Positions 1-9,323 of a DNA stretch of 64,000 nt are shown one piece after another. Position 1 is the first letter of the stretch; the number at the start of each line of letters is the position of its first letter. Below the pieces are notes generated by a model. The model saw nothing but the letters and a program-made list of their open reading frames with translations. It did no database searches and was not told where the DNA came from. Both the position numbers and the translations under genes were made by a program. Source of the DNA: Cognatitamlana sp035818475 (GTDB lineage: Bacteria; Bacteroidota; Bacteroidia; Flavobacteriales; Flavobacteriaceae). Where the stretch lies: the NCBI RefSeq assembly GCF_035818475.1, contig NZ_JAYMGV010000001.1:1364001-1428000 (forward strand), written 5' to 3'.

Positions 1-432
1 GCTTTTGACGGGGAAGAATTGGGATTGCAAGGCTCCAGGTATTTTGTGAATAGTTCACTGGTGAAAGCTAAAAAGATTATACTTAACCTTAACATGGATA
101 TGATTAGCCGCAGTGATAAAAAAGAGCTATTTGTTGCAGGAGCATCAGAGCATCATAAATTAAAAAAGCTTATTAAAAAGGCTAAACATGCTCCTGGAAT
201 TAAACTTTTAATGGGGCATGATGGATATGATGGTTTAGATAATTGGACTTATGCCTCTGATCATGCAAATTTCCATAAAAAAGGCATACCGTTTTTATAC
301 TTTGGGGTAGAAGATCATGAAGATTATCATGAGCCAACTGATACCTATGACAAAATTAATCCTGAATTTTATATTGAGGCGGTAAAGACAATTATTTCAG
401 TTTTTAGTTCTATTGATAACTCTGATTTTTAG
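1..432 (+). CDS. M28-family zinc aminopeptidase, C-terminal part
   Basis: The frame is open from base 1, so the start and N-terminal half lie outside the window. The first residues (AFDGEELGLQGSRYF) match the metal-ligand and catalytic-base segment of M28 peptidases (FxGEExGLxGS). NLNMDMI supplies the expected ligand Asp, and the HANFHKKGIP and DYHEPTDTYDKI segments carry the late His ligand and the conserved family tail. These enzymes are usually exported di-zinc aminopeptidases that trim peptides outside the cytoplasm. The stop overlaps by 4 bases the end of the convergent barrel gene, and no terminator is seen between them. The family call is secure, the substrate unknown. Confidence 0.88.
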   Translation, partial: AFDGEELGLQGSRYFVNSSLVKAKKIILNLNMDMISRSDKKELFVAGASEHHKLKKLIKKAKHAPGIKLLMGHDGYDGLDNWTYASDHANFHKKGIPFLYFGVEDHEDYHEPTDTYDKINPEFYIEAVKTIISVFSSIDNSDF

Positions 433-3400
433 AAGTAAGCCTTTAATTGAATAGAGCCTGAATGTATGGTTCTGCTGGTCTCTGTTTTTCTGCCAAAATA
501 GCTTAGGTTTAAATCTAAAAATTTGGTCAGCTTTCTTTGTGCTAATAAGCTCCAGGTGAAGTTTTTACCGGGTTGTAGTCCTTCCAGTATTTGATAGGCT
601 ACCGGTGTATTTGGGTTGCCTTCAAATACATTTGAAAAATAATTAAACACACCATTTATAGCACTTTTTTGACCATTACCTAACGTAAAGGACATGCCAT
701 AATTTTGTTGTTTTAAAGTTTCCTGTTCTCCGGTAACATTATTTTTATTGGTTAATTGATAAAAAATATCAAAACTGGAATTGTCATTAAACAAATAAGA
801 TAACTTAGGGTTTAAACGGGTTTCATCTAAATTATAATTTTTGCTTGTGAAATTCTGACTTTTACTTTCATTGTTATTAAAAGAAGAGAGTAGATTAATT
901 AACCAGTTTTCGGTTATTTTATGATTAAAATTAAGCTGGTGGCTTCGTAAGCTATTTTCAATAAAACCAATAGACAACACGTTTCTGGTTGTATTTCTTA
1001 AATAGGTATAAGATGTTGTGTAATGCTGTTTGCCTCTATTGTAAAACAGTATATTTCTAAAATTAAGCTGTAAGCCTAAGAGGTCTTCTTCAGTCTCTTT
1101 AAAAGGGTTTAAATTGAAAGAATTATCATTACGTCTTAGCTTTCTATCTATTAAATAGCTTGTTTGGCTATAAAAGTGAGACCAGAATTTTTTTGATTTG
1201 TTTTCAGAAACTGACCATTGAGAAGGGTTGATAATCAATGATTGACTCAACCTGTTTTGATGTGTTTTCACAAAAATTCTATTTGGTAAAAGTACCCTAA
1301 CATAGGTGCCCTGATCTTGAAATTGAGCCAGTTCAAACTCTTCAAGCTCTTGAATGCCATTATCGTTATAATCAATCCAGGTATAAGCACCTTGTCCCGG
1401 TTCAACTTCTACATATGTGAAATCCTGTAGTGGTAAGGTTCCGGAGTTGGTTTCAAAAATAGTATTCCATTGAATCAGCTGTTTAAAAAGTTTTTGGTTG
1501 AATTGAACTCGTGAGTTAATGGAATTTTCCCCTTTTGTGGAAGCATCCGTATGTTTTAAAGTTCTGTAATTGACATATAAAGACAGTTTGGTGTTTTTAT
1601 TTTGAATAAGCCTGGAATCCAAGTAAAAGGTGTTAGATGTGTTTACTTTTTGTAATGCGTTGTTTCTAATACTATCATTAATACGGTTTTTATAACCAAT
1701 TTGTGCAAACACTTTGGTGCTGTCTCCAATACCAACAAAGGCTTCATAAGATTTAAATTTTTGACTTAAAGGTGTTAGCGTTTCAGTTGCTAATTTTTTT
1801 TGTTCATTATCTTCAAAAGAAAGCTTACCACCAATCCAGCTTTTATTCATACTGTAAATAACACGACTGTGCGATCGTGAAAACTTTGATGAATTGACAC
1901 TGGATTCAGCATTTAAAATACTTGAATTTGATGCGATATAAAATTTATTGAGCTGTAAATTAATATGCGCTAAATGCCGGTTGCCATTAAAGCCATCAGA
2001 AAAATTTAAATGTTCAAAACTATAATTGATCGTCCCTTTTTGTTTATGAATCATGTTAAAACCGGAGTTTAACAGTATTTGATTTCCAAGATTGAGGCCA
2101 ATACCGGTTAAACTGGTCTGGTCTAAATTCCAGTCACGATTAAATTCAGGAATGTAAAGCCCTTCAATATTCTGGAAATGAGCACTTATATAATCCGTAT
2201 CAAGAAATACATCCAAATTCCACTGGTCTTCATGTTTAAAAAGGGTTTGATTGAGTTTTAGCTTTCCTGCAAAACCATCATTATTTTCATTGTCAATTTC
2301 TGAAAATAAATTTTGATTGTATTTACTACCGGAAGCTTCAAAAGCAATATTAGTTTTTTTTGATGGCCTATAAGTACCATTTAAAACTGCAAGCTGTAGT
2401 TTTTTTGGAGCAACAAGCTGAATTATTGGAGCAAAACTGCCTTGGCCAGGGCCTACATATTCATAAATATTATTAATGGCATTGATACTGCTCAAACCAT
2501 AATCGCCCTGATTTTCTCCAACTAAAGAAAAGGTGACTGTGTATAATTCGTCATCAGGATTATTAGAAAACACAAAGATATCCTCACCATTAACCTGTTC
2601 TTTTTTATACTGAATCCTATTTTGATTATAATCAGCTCTTACTGCTGATGGCGATACCATTTTGCTTCTGTCATTACCGGCATTGGTCAAAATTTCAACC
2701 TGCTCTTCAGACAGGTTTTGTTGTAAAGGTTGGTTTTTGGCATCATTTTCAGAATAGACAGACACTCCAATATTTAATTTTTCGCTTTCATATTGTCCGC
2801 CACCATAACCAACAAAGCGTGTATAATTACGTTCGCTATATTGATAATCAACAATAATTCTCATTTCAGAAGTAATGGGAAATGTAGAATTGAATATAAT
2901 CTCGCCCGCGTTGTAATCAATAATATAGTCCTGGTCTTCCCCTCGTCTTACAGCAATTCCGTTTACATATACCGTTTCACTACCTGATACAATAAGCACA
3001 AACAATTCACCATTAAAGCCTTGAAGCTTATAAGGCCCCTGATTGCCTTCCTGGGCAGTAAATTGGCTTCTTGTAAATTGCCCGCGTACTATGGCACCTG
3101 CTGCAAAAAGGTCAGTTTGTTTACCGTTATCACCTAAGTTTACATTAAAATTTAATCCCTGAACCCGTTTAGAGAATTTAGCAAAATAAGAATTGGTATT
3201 TACCAGGTCAATATCTCCGGCTCTAATATTCCATCGGTCACTAAAGAGCTCAATAAATACTTGGTCAAATTCATCCAGGCGTTGAGAATAACCACTCTCC
3301 TGTAAGGGGATATTAGCATCCTGGATAGATGCGCGAAGCGAGACTTTATCATTTAACTTTCCGGTAATTTGTAAATCCAATTCACTGTTTAAAACAGAGT

Positions 3401-3851
3401 TTTGGTTGTTTCCTATAGTTACTCCACGAGAAATACTCCCGGAGGTGGTTAACCCATCAAAGGGGATAAAACTTCTGGAAGTATTGGGTTGCGTGAGCTT
3501 ATAGAGGGTTTGAATGTTATCATTATTTTGAACTATAATGTTTTCATCAAGTTGTTTATAGGTCTTGGTTAAAAACTTTGGGAATTTTAGATAGTTAATA
3601 ATAATAGTATCTGTATCCATTGGTTTTTTTAAAGTTAAAAGAGCTTTAGAAAAATCAATGGTATAAAATGTAGAATCAATAATAGAATGATCTTTTCTTT
3701 GAATAGAAAAAGAACTGGAATTAATACTAACGCTATCAATTTGAATGGAGTCTCTTACAGCAACTTTTTTTGTTCTATAGTTAGAAGTCTGACTTTGTGA
3801 AAACCCACAAAAACCAATAAAATAAAATAAAATATAGGTAAAACACTTCAT
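429..3851 (-). CDS. Large outer-membrane beta-barrel protein
   Basis: The protein has 1140 residues. A signal peptide (MKCFTYILFYFIGFCGFSQS) is followed by about 110 residues of small beta domain and then a conserved stretch (FDGLTTSGSISRGVTIG, LDLQITGKLNDKVSLRASI) that I recognise from large Bacteroidota surface barrel proteins distantly resembling SprA segments. The rest is alternating polar/aromatic beta strands. The C-terminus is Phe (LKAYF), as expected for insertion by the BAM machinery. No enzyme motif is seen. It could be a secretion, assembly or adhesin component; I cannot assign a precise function. It is transcribed alone, away from exonuclease III. Confidence 0.6.
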   Translation of the reverse strand: MKCFTYILFYFIGFCGFSQSQTSNYRTKKVAVRDSIQIDSVSINSSSFSIQRKDHSIIDSTFYTIDFSKALLTLKKPMDTDTIIINYLKFPKFLTKTYKQLDENIIVQNNDNIQTLYKLTQPNTSRSFIPFDGLTTSGSISRGVTIGNNQNSVLNSELDLQITGKLNDKVSLRASIQDANIPLQESGYSQRLDEFDQVFIELFSDRWNIRAGDIDLVNTNSYFAKFSKRVQGLNFNVNLGDNGKQTDLFAAGAIVRGQFTRSQFTAQEGNQGPYKLQGFNGELFVLIVSGSETVYVNGIAVRRGEDQDYIIDYNAGEIIFNSTFPITSEMRIIVDYQYSERNYTRFVGYGGGQYESEKLNIGVSVYSENDAKNQPLQQNLSEEQVEILTNAGNDRSKMVSPSAVRADYNQNRIQYKKEQVNGEDIFVFSNNPDDELYTVTFSLVGENQGDYGLSSINAINNIYEYVGPGQGSFAPIIQLVAPKKLQLAVLNGTYRPSKKTNIAFEASGSKYNQNLFSEIDNENNDGFAGKLKLNQTLFKHEDQWNLDVFLDTDYISAHFQNIEGLYIPEFNRDWNLDQTSLTGIGLNLGNQILLNSGFNMIHKQKGTINYSFEHLNFSDGFNGNRHLAHINLQLNKFYIASNSSILNAESSVNSSKFSRSHSRVIYSMNKSWIGGKLSFEDNEQKKLATETLTPLSQKFKSYEAFVGIGDSTKVFAQIGYKNRINDSIRNNALQKVNTSNTFYLDSRLIQNKNTKLSLYVNYRTLKHTDASTKGENSINSRVQFNQKLFKQLIQWNTIFETNSGTLPLQDFTYVEVEPGQGAYTWIDYNDNGIQELEEFELAQFQDQGTYVRVLLPNRIFVKTHQNRLSQSLIINPSQWSVSENKSKKFWSHFYSQTSYLIDRKLRRNDNSFNLNPFKETEEDLLGLQLNFRNILFYNRGKQHYTTSYTYLRNTTRNVLSIGFIENSLRSHQLNFNHKITENWLINLLSSFNNNESKSQNFTSKNYNLDETRLNPKLSYLFNDNSSFDIFYQLTNKNNVTGEQETLKQQNYGMSFTLGNGQKSAINGVFNYFSNVFEGNPNTPVAYQILEGLQPGKNFTWSLLAQRKLTKFLDLNLSYFGRKTETSRTIHSGSIQLKAYF

Positions 3852-3901
3852 TAGATACTTAAACTGAAAATAGTTTAAATTATTTTGCGATCAGAGCCAG
3901 T

Positions 3902-3909
3902 CAAAACTA
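3902..3909 (-). promoter_or_regulatory. Putative -7 promoter element for the barrel gene
   Basis: Read on the minus strand this is TAGTTTTG, an exact match to the Bacteroidota -7 consensus TAnnTTTG, about 50 bases upstream of the start codon. No TTG is seen at the -33 distance, so the support is partial. Confidence 0.4.
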
Positions 3910-4032
3910 CTGTAAAATAATAGTGTAAAAGTAACGTATTATTTATTTTAGCTGAAATTTGATCTTGCTAAGGTTTGAAACAAGGTTAATCCTGATGCAA
4001 TAAGACGCTTTTTAAAATTTAAATTAGAACTC

Positions 4033-4794
4033 ATGAAAATTATATCGTACAATGTCAATGGTATACGAGCTGCCGTAAATAAAGGATTTATAGACTGGAT
4101 TAAGGCCGCAAATCCCGATGTAATTTGTCTTCAGGAAATCAAGGCCATGAAAGAACAGTTGGATATAAATCTGTTTGAAGAAGCAGGCTATATCTATAAC
4201 TATTGGTTTAGTGCAGAGAAGAAGGGTTATAGTGGGGTGGCTATTTTAAGTAAAATAAAACCTGATCATGTTGAGTATGGCACGGGAATTGTGTCAATGG
4301 ACGCTGAAGGTAGAAATTTGCGTGCAGATTTTGACGGGGTTTCGGTTATGAGCTTGTATTTACCATCAGGAACAAATGATGCCAGGTTAAACCATAAATT
4401 AGAGTATATGGATATGTTTCAAGACTATATAAATACTCTTAAGAAAGATACCCCCAATCTAATTATCTGTGGAGATTATAATATTTGTCATGAAGAAATT
4501 GATATTCATAATCCAAAAATGAAGGGTGTTTCAGGGTTTTTGCCGGTTGAACGGGAGTGGATCGGCAATTTTATTAAGAGTGGCTTCATTGATTCATTTA
4601 GATTTATGAACCCGGAATTACAACAATACAGCTGGTGGAGTTATCGTGCCAATGCCCGTGCCAATAATAAAGGGTGGCGATTAGATTATGCTATGGTTTC
4701 TGAGCCATTACAAGAAAACATTAAAAGAGCCGTTATATTGTCTGAAGCCGTACATAGTGATCATTGCCCAATTCTAGTAGAAATTGATAAATAA
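4033..4794 (+). CDS. xth: Exodeoxyribonuclease III (AP endonuclease)
   Basis: This 253-residue protein belongs to the endonuclease/exonuclease/phosphatase fold. Visible hallmarks are the N-terminal SYNVNGIRAA, the metal-ligand Glu in CLQEIKA, GDYNICH, the WSYRANARANNKGWRLDY DNA-binding segment, and SDHCPI with the catalytic Asp-His. Length is normal. It nicks DNA at abasic sites in base-excision repair and removes blocked 3' ends. The start ATG gives the canonical MKIISYNVNG. An OmpA-family gene follows after 20 bases and may be co-transcribed. Confidence 0.96.
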   Translation: MKIISYNVNGIRAAVNKGFIDWIKAANPDVICLQEIKAMKEQLDINLFEEAGYIYNYWFSAEKKGYSGVAILSKIKPDHVEYGTGIVSMDAEGRNLRADFDGVSVMSLYLPSGTNDARLNHKLEYMDMFQDYINTLKKDTPNLIICGDYNICHEEIDIHNPKMKGVSGFLPVEREWIGNFIKSGFIDSFRFMNPELQQYSWWSYRANARANNKGWRLDYAMVSEPLQENIKRAVILSEAVHSDHCPILVEIDK

Positions 4795-4814
4795 CCATAA
4801 TAAACCTAAATAAC

Positions 4815-5774
4815 ATGATTAAAAAAAGTGTATTTTCATTATTAACTCTGGTGATTTTAGCCTCGTGTGTGTCTCCTAAAGTTTATAAAGAATTAGAAGC
4901 AAAATATGCCGATTTAAAGAAGGAAAACAGAAAACTTTCTGCAGATTATGAAGAGCTGGTAACGGCAAAAGCTGCTGCTGAAAATGATTACAAACGAACC
5001 AAGAAAGCATATGATGAAGTATTGGCACATCGTGATAAATTACAAGCCGATTATAACGCAACAAAGGCAAATCTTGATAATTTAAAATCATCATATGATG
5101 CTTTAGAGAAAAACAGTTCAGCTGCCATTGCGGCCAATTCGCAAAAAAACAGGGAACTATTGGCAGAGCTTGAAGCTAAGGAGGAAGCTTTATCGGCAGA
5201 GATTACCAGGTTGGCAAAACTTAAAAAAGAATTAGAAGACCGTTCTAACCGGGTGGCCGAACTGGAGAGTGTTATTGCGGCAAAAGATGCAGCAATGACC
5301 GCTTTGAAAAATGCTATTTCTAGTGCTTTAACAGATTTTGAAGGTAAGGGTTTGACCGTAGAACAACGTGACGGAAAAGTATATGTGTCTATGGAGAATA
5401 AGTTGTTATTTAGCTCGGGAAGCTGGGCCGTGGGTTCTGAAGGACGTAGAGCGGTAAACCAATTGGGAAGTGTACTTGGTGAAAATCCGGATATTGCCGT
5501 TTTAATTGAAGGACATACAGATAATGTGCCCTATAGTGGTAATGGCCCGTTAACAAGTAATTGGGATTTATCTACTAAACGCGCTACATCAATTGTTAAT
5601 ATTTTAAGGGAAAACGAAAACATAACCCCGGAAAATTTAACAGCAGCCGGGCGTGGGGAGTTTGCTCCAATAGAAACTAACAGTACACCAAAAGGACGAG
5701 CTAAAAACAGACGTATTGAGATTATTTTAACGCCAAAGCTGGATGAACTGTCCAGGCTGTTAAATGAGCAATAA
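4815..5774 (+). CDS. OmpA-family lipoprotein with coiled coil
   Basis: The 319-residue protein starts with a lipoprotein signal (lipobox LASC, Cys18). Residues about 20-165 form a long Ala/Glu/Lys/Leu-rich coiled coil, and about 180-310 an OmpA peptidoglycan-binding domain (LIEGHTDNVPY, LSTKRATSIVNIL, GRGEFAPI, NRRIEIILTP). It should be anchored in the outer membrane by lipid and hold peptidoglycan through the C-terminal domain, so a structural envelope role like Pal is likely. A strong intrinsic terminator follows at 5824. Confidence 0.9.
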   Translation: MIKKSVFSLLTLVILASCVSPKVYKELEAKYADLKKENRKLSADYEELVTAKAAAENDYKRTKKAYDEVLAHRDKLQADYNATKANLDNLKSSYDALEKNSSAAIAANSQKNRELLAELEAKEEALSAEITRLAKLKKELEDRSNRVAELESVIAAKDAAMTALKNAISSALTDFEGKGLTVEQRDGKVYVSMENKLLFSSGSWAVGSEGRRAVNQLGSVLGENPDIAVLIEGHTDNVPYSGNGPLTSNWDLSTKRATSIVNILRENENITPENLTAAGRGEFAPIETNSTPKGRAKNRRIEIILTPKLDELSRLLNEQ

Positions 5775-5823
5775 AGTCCTATTAAAATAAGAATCCGAAC
5801 AGATTATTTAAAAGTCTCATAAT

Positions 5824-5862
5824 GAAAAACCTTTTAGAGTAAAACTCTAAGAGGTTTTTTAT
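5824..5862 (+). terminator. Intrinsic terminator after the OmpA gene
   Basis: An A-rich left flank, a stem built from CTTTTAGAGT and ACTCTAAGAG around a 3-base loop, and a following run of six T. It ends the xth-OmpA unit. Confidence 0.85.
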
Positions 5863-5868
5863 CTTTAC

Positions 5869-5947
5869 AGTTATTCCTGCAAAGGCTGGAATTTGTTAAA
5901 ATTATAATTCAATTAAAAAAATTCCTGACTTTGCGGGAATAACAAAA
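5869..5947. repeat. Inverted pair of ATTCC-type interspersed repeats
   Basis: The left arm GTTATTCCTGCAAAG matches the reverse complement of the right arm CTTTGCGGGAATAAC with one mismatch, and the pairing continues inward (GCTGGAATTT against AAATTCCTGAC). Between the arms lie about 25 AT-rich bases. Each arm is itself an ATTCC...GGAAT unit of a kind common between genes in Flavobacteriia. It lies between the OmpA terminator and the aldo-keto reductase gene. The structure is seen directly; the family membership is from memory. Confidence 0.65.
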
Positions 5948-5953
5948 CAGATA

Positions 5954-6985
5954 ATGATATACACAACCCTACCAAACACCAATTTAAAAGTTAGTAAAAT
6001 ATGCTTAGGTTCTATGACCTGGGGAAACCAAAATACTGAGGCTGAGGGGCATGCTCAATTAGATTATGCTCTTGACCAAGGGGTTAATTTTATTGATACT
6101 GCAGAATTATATCCTGTTCCGGCAACAGCAGAAATTAGCGGGCGTACCAGTAAAATTATAGGAACTTGGTTAAAGAAATCAGGACATAGAGATAAAGTTT
6201 TTATAGCTTCTAAAATTGCTGGCTCGGGCGATTATACTGCACATATCAGAACCACCGGGTTTAGCCCAGATGCTATTGCGGAAGCTATTGATCTGGAATT
6301 GGAACGATTACAAACTGATTATATTGATTTGTATCAGTTGCACTGGCCGGAACGTGACACCAATAGGTTTGGAGTTAGAGATTATAAGCTGGATACTAAA
6401 TGGCAAGATAATTTTAATGAGATCCTACATAGCCTGAATAAAGCTATAAAAGTTGGTAAGATTAGACATATAGGACTTTCCAATGAAAATTCCTGGGGAA
6501 CCATGCGTTATTTAGAGGAGGCTAAAAATCATGATTTGCCCAAAGTCTCTACCATTCAAAATGCTTATTCTATGCTGTGTAGATCTTTTGAAACCGATTT
6601 GGCAGAGGTGTCCATGAGAGAAAATGTTGGCTTATTAGCTTACTCACCAATGGCGTTTGGGGTATTGTCCGGAAAGTATATTAAAGGGAATGCAAGTGAT
6701 GATTCCAGATTAAAATTATTTCCAAGGTTTGCAAGGTATAGTAGTGAGCAATCTATTGAGGCTACAAAGCGTTACTTGAAAATAGCTGAAGATCATAATA
6801 TGAGTTTAGCGAAAATGAGCTTGGCCTTTGTAAATCAGCAGCCGTTTGTAACCAGTACTATTATTGGAGCAACAAACTTAGATCAGCTTAAAGAAAATAT
6901 TGAGAGTGTTGATGTTACTTTAACTGATGCGGTTTTAGAGCAAATTAATGCAGTGCATCAGGCTATACCTAATCCGGCAACATAA
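5954..6985 (+). CDS. NADPH-dependent aldo-keto reductase (Tas-like)
   Basis: The protein has 343 residues, the length of the Tas/AKR group. The catalytic tetrad is visible: Asp48 and Tyr53 in FIDTAELYP, Lys87 in FIASKI, His130 in YQLHWPER. The nucleotide-binding end is present as TSTIIGATNLDQLKENI. These enzymes reduce aldehydes and ketones in the cytoplasm with NADPH; the natural substrate cannot be read from sequence. A DoxX-type membrane gene follows after 15 bases and probably shares the transcript. Confidence 0.92.
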   Translation: MIYTTLPNTNLKVSKICLGSMTWGNQNTEAEGHAQLDYALDQGVNFIDTAELYPVPATAEISGRTSKIIGTWLKKSGHRDKVFIASKIAGSGDYTAHIRTTGFSPDAIAEAIDLELERLQTDYIDLYQLHWPERDTNRFGVRDYKLDTKWQDNFNEILHSLNKAIKVGKIRHIGLSNENSWGTMRYLEEAKNHDLPKVSTIQNAYSMLCRSFETDLAEVSMRENVGLLAYSPMAFGVLSGKYIKGNASDDSRLKLFPRFARYSSEQSIEATKRYLKIAEDHNMSLAKMSLAFVNQQPFVTSTIIGATNLDQLKENIESVDVTLTDAVLEQINAVHQAIPNPAT

Positions 6986-7000
6986 ACTGTACGAAAAAGC

Positions 7001-7447
7001 ATGATATCTATACTAAAACAAATGGATCAAAATATTGCAAAGTTTATGAAACTTTGGGGTGTTTCAGCTTTAAGAATATCCTTTGCTGTCATTTTTTTTT
7101 GGTTTGGAATTCTTAAACCTTTTGGGTTGTCGGCAGCTATTCCTTTGGTTAAGGCAACAGTTGTTTGGTTACCTTTTATTGAACCGGATATTTGGGTACA
7201 TGTTATTGGTTGGTGGGAAGTGGCTATAGGTATTTTGTTTCTGTTTAAAAAAGTAACACGCATTGCTATTGGCTTATTGTTTTTGCAAATGACCGGAACT
7301 TTTATGCCTTTAGTGTTTCTGCCGGATGTGGTTTACCAGAACAATAATATGTTATTACCAACCATGGAAGGACAATATATTATTAAGAATTTGATGATCA
7401 TTTCTGCAGCCCTTGTGGTTGGAGCTAAGTTTTATGATAAAGGCTGA
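7001..7447 (+). CDS. DoxX-like small membrane protein
   Basis: The 148-residue protein has four hydrophobic segments (about residues 22-42, 66-84, 88-106, 124-142), resembling the DoxX/DUF417-type membrane family. An alternative ATG at 7022 (MDQNIAKF) would remove seven residues. The family includes subunits of thiosulfate:quinone oxidoreductase but most members are uncharacterised, so no reaction is assigned. It lies directly behind the aldo-keto reductase gene and ends at a bidirectional terminator. Confidence 0.75.
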   Translation: MISILKQMDQNIAKFMKLWGVSALRISFAVIFFWFGILKPFGLSAAIPLVKATVVWLPFIEPDIWVHVIGWWEVAIGILFLFKKVTRIAIGLLFLQMTGTFMPLVFLPDVVYQNNNMLLPTMEGQYIIKNLMIISAALVVGAKFYDKG

Positions 7448-7528
7448 TGTAAACGGGCTTTGCCATTGTTTAACAACCTAATAATCATAGATTATTATAA
7501 CCTTAAAAGTTTAAAATAGTCTGAAAAT

Positions 7529-7565
7529 AAAAAACCCGCTAACTTTAACAAGTAGCGGGTTTTTA
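7529..7565. terminator. Bidirectional terminator between DoxX and rng
   Basis: The stem AAAACCCGCT / AGTAGCGGGTTTT around an AT-rich loop has A-runs on the left and T-runs on the right, so it can serve both convergent transcripts. Confidence 0.88.
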
Positions 7566-7567
7566 AA

Positions 7568-9112
7568 TTATTTAATTTGATTACCATCTTTATCAAAAAA
7601 ATGATATTCTAAGTATGTGTAAGCATCTCTAGGTAAAATCTTTACCCACTTTTTGTGTTCTAAAAACCATTTAGAACGTATAGATGGAATACCTTTTGTT
7701 AAAAAGGCAGCTATAAAGGGATGTGTGTTTAGGGTCACCTTTTTATAGTCTTTTTTAAATAGTTTTTCAAGATCGTGATTTATTTTTTGCACCAATCCTA
7801 TTGGAGCTTCAACCTCAGAGCCGTTTACCCCATTAGGGTTTTCTTCACGGGTTTTAATGTTCATCTCCGGGCGTACACGTTGTCTTGTTATTTGTATCAA
7901 TCCAAATTTACTTGGAGGCAATATTTTGTGTTTTGCTCTGTCATCTTTCATTTCATCACGAAGATGATTAAAGAGTTTTTGCCTGTTTTCAGCATTAGTC
8001 ATATCTATAAAATCTACCACTATAATACCTCCCATATCACGTAAACGTAATTGTCGGGCCATTTCTGTTGCAGCTATGAGATTAACTTCAAGTGCTGTGT
8101 CCTCCTGGTTATTGGCTTTGTTTGACCTGTTGCCGCTATTTACATCTATAACATGTAGTGCTTCGGTATGTTCAATGACCAAATAAGCACCTTTTGCCAT
8201 AGAAACGGTTTTACCAAAGGAGGTTTTAATCTGTCTTTCTATTCCAAACTTTTCAAATATTGGAACTTTAGATTGATATAATTTAACTATTGATTCTTTT
8301 TTTGGTGCAATTTCCTGCACGTAATCTTTAATTTGATAATAAAGTTCTTCATCATCAACAGTAATACCTGTAAATGTGTCATTGAATATGTCTCTCAAAA
8401 TAGAAGAGGCTTTATTCATTTCACCTAATACTTTACTAGGGTGATGTGCTTTGTGTAGCTTTTTACACATTGCCGTCCATCGACTAAGCAAATTTTGTAA
8501 ATCTTTATCTAGCTCAGCTACTTTTTTGCCTTGTGCTACTGTACGTACAATTACGCCAAAACCTGGCGGAGTAATACTCTTTACCAAACGTTTTAATCGG
8601 TCTTTTTCTTCTCGGTCTTCTATTTTTTGTGAAATAGAAATACGGCTTGAAAAAGGGACTAAAACAATATATCTACCGGCAATAGAAAGCTCTGAACTTA
8701 TTCTAGGCCCCTTGGTTGATATAGGTTCTTTTACAATTTGTACTAATAGCGATTGATTAGATTTTAAGGCGTCGGTAATTTTACCGTCTTTCTCAATATC
8801 TTTTTCAAATGGGAAATCTTTTAAAGAAAAATCTTTTAGTTTACCTGTGCTTACACGTTTTGTGAATTTTAAAAGCGAAGGCAGTTTTGGCCCTAAATCA
8901 TGATAATGCAAAAATGCATCTTTTTCATAGCCAACATTTACAAATGCAGCATTTAGTCCAGGAACAGCTTTTCTGATTTTGGCTATAAACACATCGCCAA
9001 CAGAAAAGTCATTACTGTCTTCATCTTTCTGTAATTCAATAAGTTTTCCATCTTTTAATAAGGCAAAATCAACATTGTCGGAACTAGATCGAATAATCAA
9101 TTCTTTATCCAT
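7568..9112 (-). CDS. rng: Ribonuclease E/G family protein
   Basis: This is a 514-residue RNase E/G, the compact form usual in Bacteroidota. An S1-like RNA-binding domain lies near residues 35-130 (VGDVFIAKIRKAVPGLNAAFVN). The catalytic Asp residues are in ALHVIDVNSGN and GGIIVVDFIDM. It cleaves single-stranded RNA in rRNA maturation and mRNA turnover. The sequence between the upstream terminator and its start codon is full of hairpins (see 9126-9261), which may matter for autoregulation. It ends at a shared terminator. Confidence 0.95.
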   Translation of the reverse strand: MDKELIIRSSSDNVDFALLKDGKLIELQKDEDSNDFSVGDVFIAKIRKAVPGLNAAFVNVGYEKDAFLHYHDLGPKLPSLLKFTKRVSTGKLKDFSLKDFPFEKDIEKDGKITDALKSNQSLLVQIVKEPISTKGPRISSELSIAGRYIVLVPFSSRISISQKIEDREEKDRLKRLVKSITPPGFGVIVRTVAQGKKVAELDKDLQNLLSRWTAMCKKLHKAHHPSKVLGEMNKASSILRDIFNDTFTGITVDDEELYYQIKDYVQEIAPKKESIVKLYQSKVPIFEKFGIERQIKTSFGKTVSMAKGAYLVIEHTEALHVIDVNSGNRSNKANNQEDTALEVNLIAATEMARQLRLRDMGGIIVVDFIDMTNAENRQKLFNHLRDEMKDDRAKHKILPPSKFGLIQITRQRVRPEMNIKTREENPNGVNGSEVEAPIGLVQKINHDLEKLFKKDYKKVTLNTHPFIAAFLTKGIPSIRSKWFLEHKKWVKILPRDAYTYLEYHFFDKDGNQIK

Positions 9113-9125
9113 TTAGTTAATTTTA

Positions 9126-9261
9126 ATCCATCACCATTAATGGTGACAGATGGATTATACATTATTTTTGTCTACTAATTAGATAGTAATTAGTAAACTC
9201 ACAGGATTTTTAAATCCGTGGAGTTCATACCACACCAAAAGGTGTAAAAATCAATGAACTC
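9126..9261 (-). promoter_or_regulatory. Hairpin-rich leader upstream of rng
   Basis: Three inverted repeats stand between the upstream terminator and the rng start. At 9221-9261 GAGTTCAT pairs with ATGAACTC and encloses ACACC-AAAA-GGTGT. At 9173-9194 ACTAATTA pairs with TAATTAGT. At 9126-9155 ATCCATC pairs with GATGGAT around the perfect palindrome CACCATTAATGGTG, 14 bases before the start codon. No clear promoter was found for rng. Function is inferred only. Confidence 0.45.
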
Positions 9262-9290
9262 ATTTCAAAGAACTTGTTGTTTTGTAAATC

Positions 9291-9318
9291 AAAAAAAGTA
9301 GTTAATCTAACTACTTCT
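9291..9318 (-). terminator. Intrinsic terminator after the small basic gene
   Basis: On the minus strand the stem AAGTAGTTAGATTAACTACTT is followed by seven T. It lies six bases past the stop of the 30-codon gene and separates the HU unit from rng. Confidence 0.85.
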
Positions 9319-9323
9319 TTGAT

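Noticed and set aside
2648..2987. Plus-strand open frames inside the large barrel gene
   Set aside because: Antisense shadows with no protein-like features.
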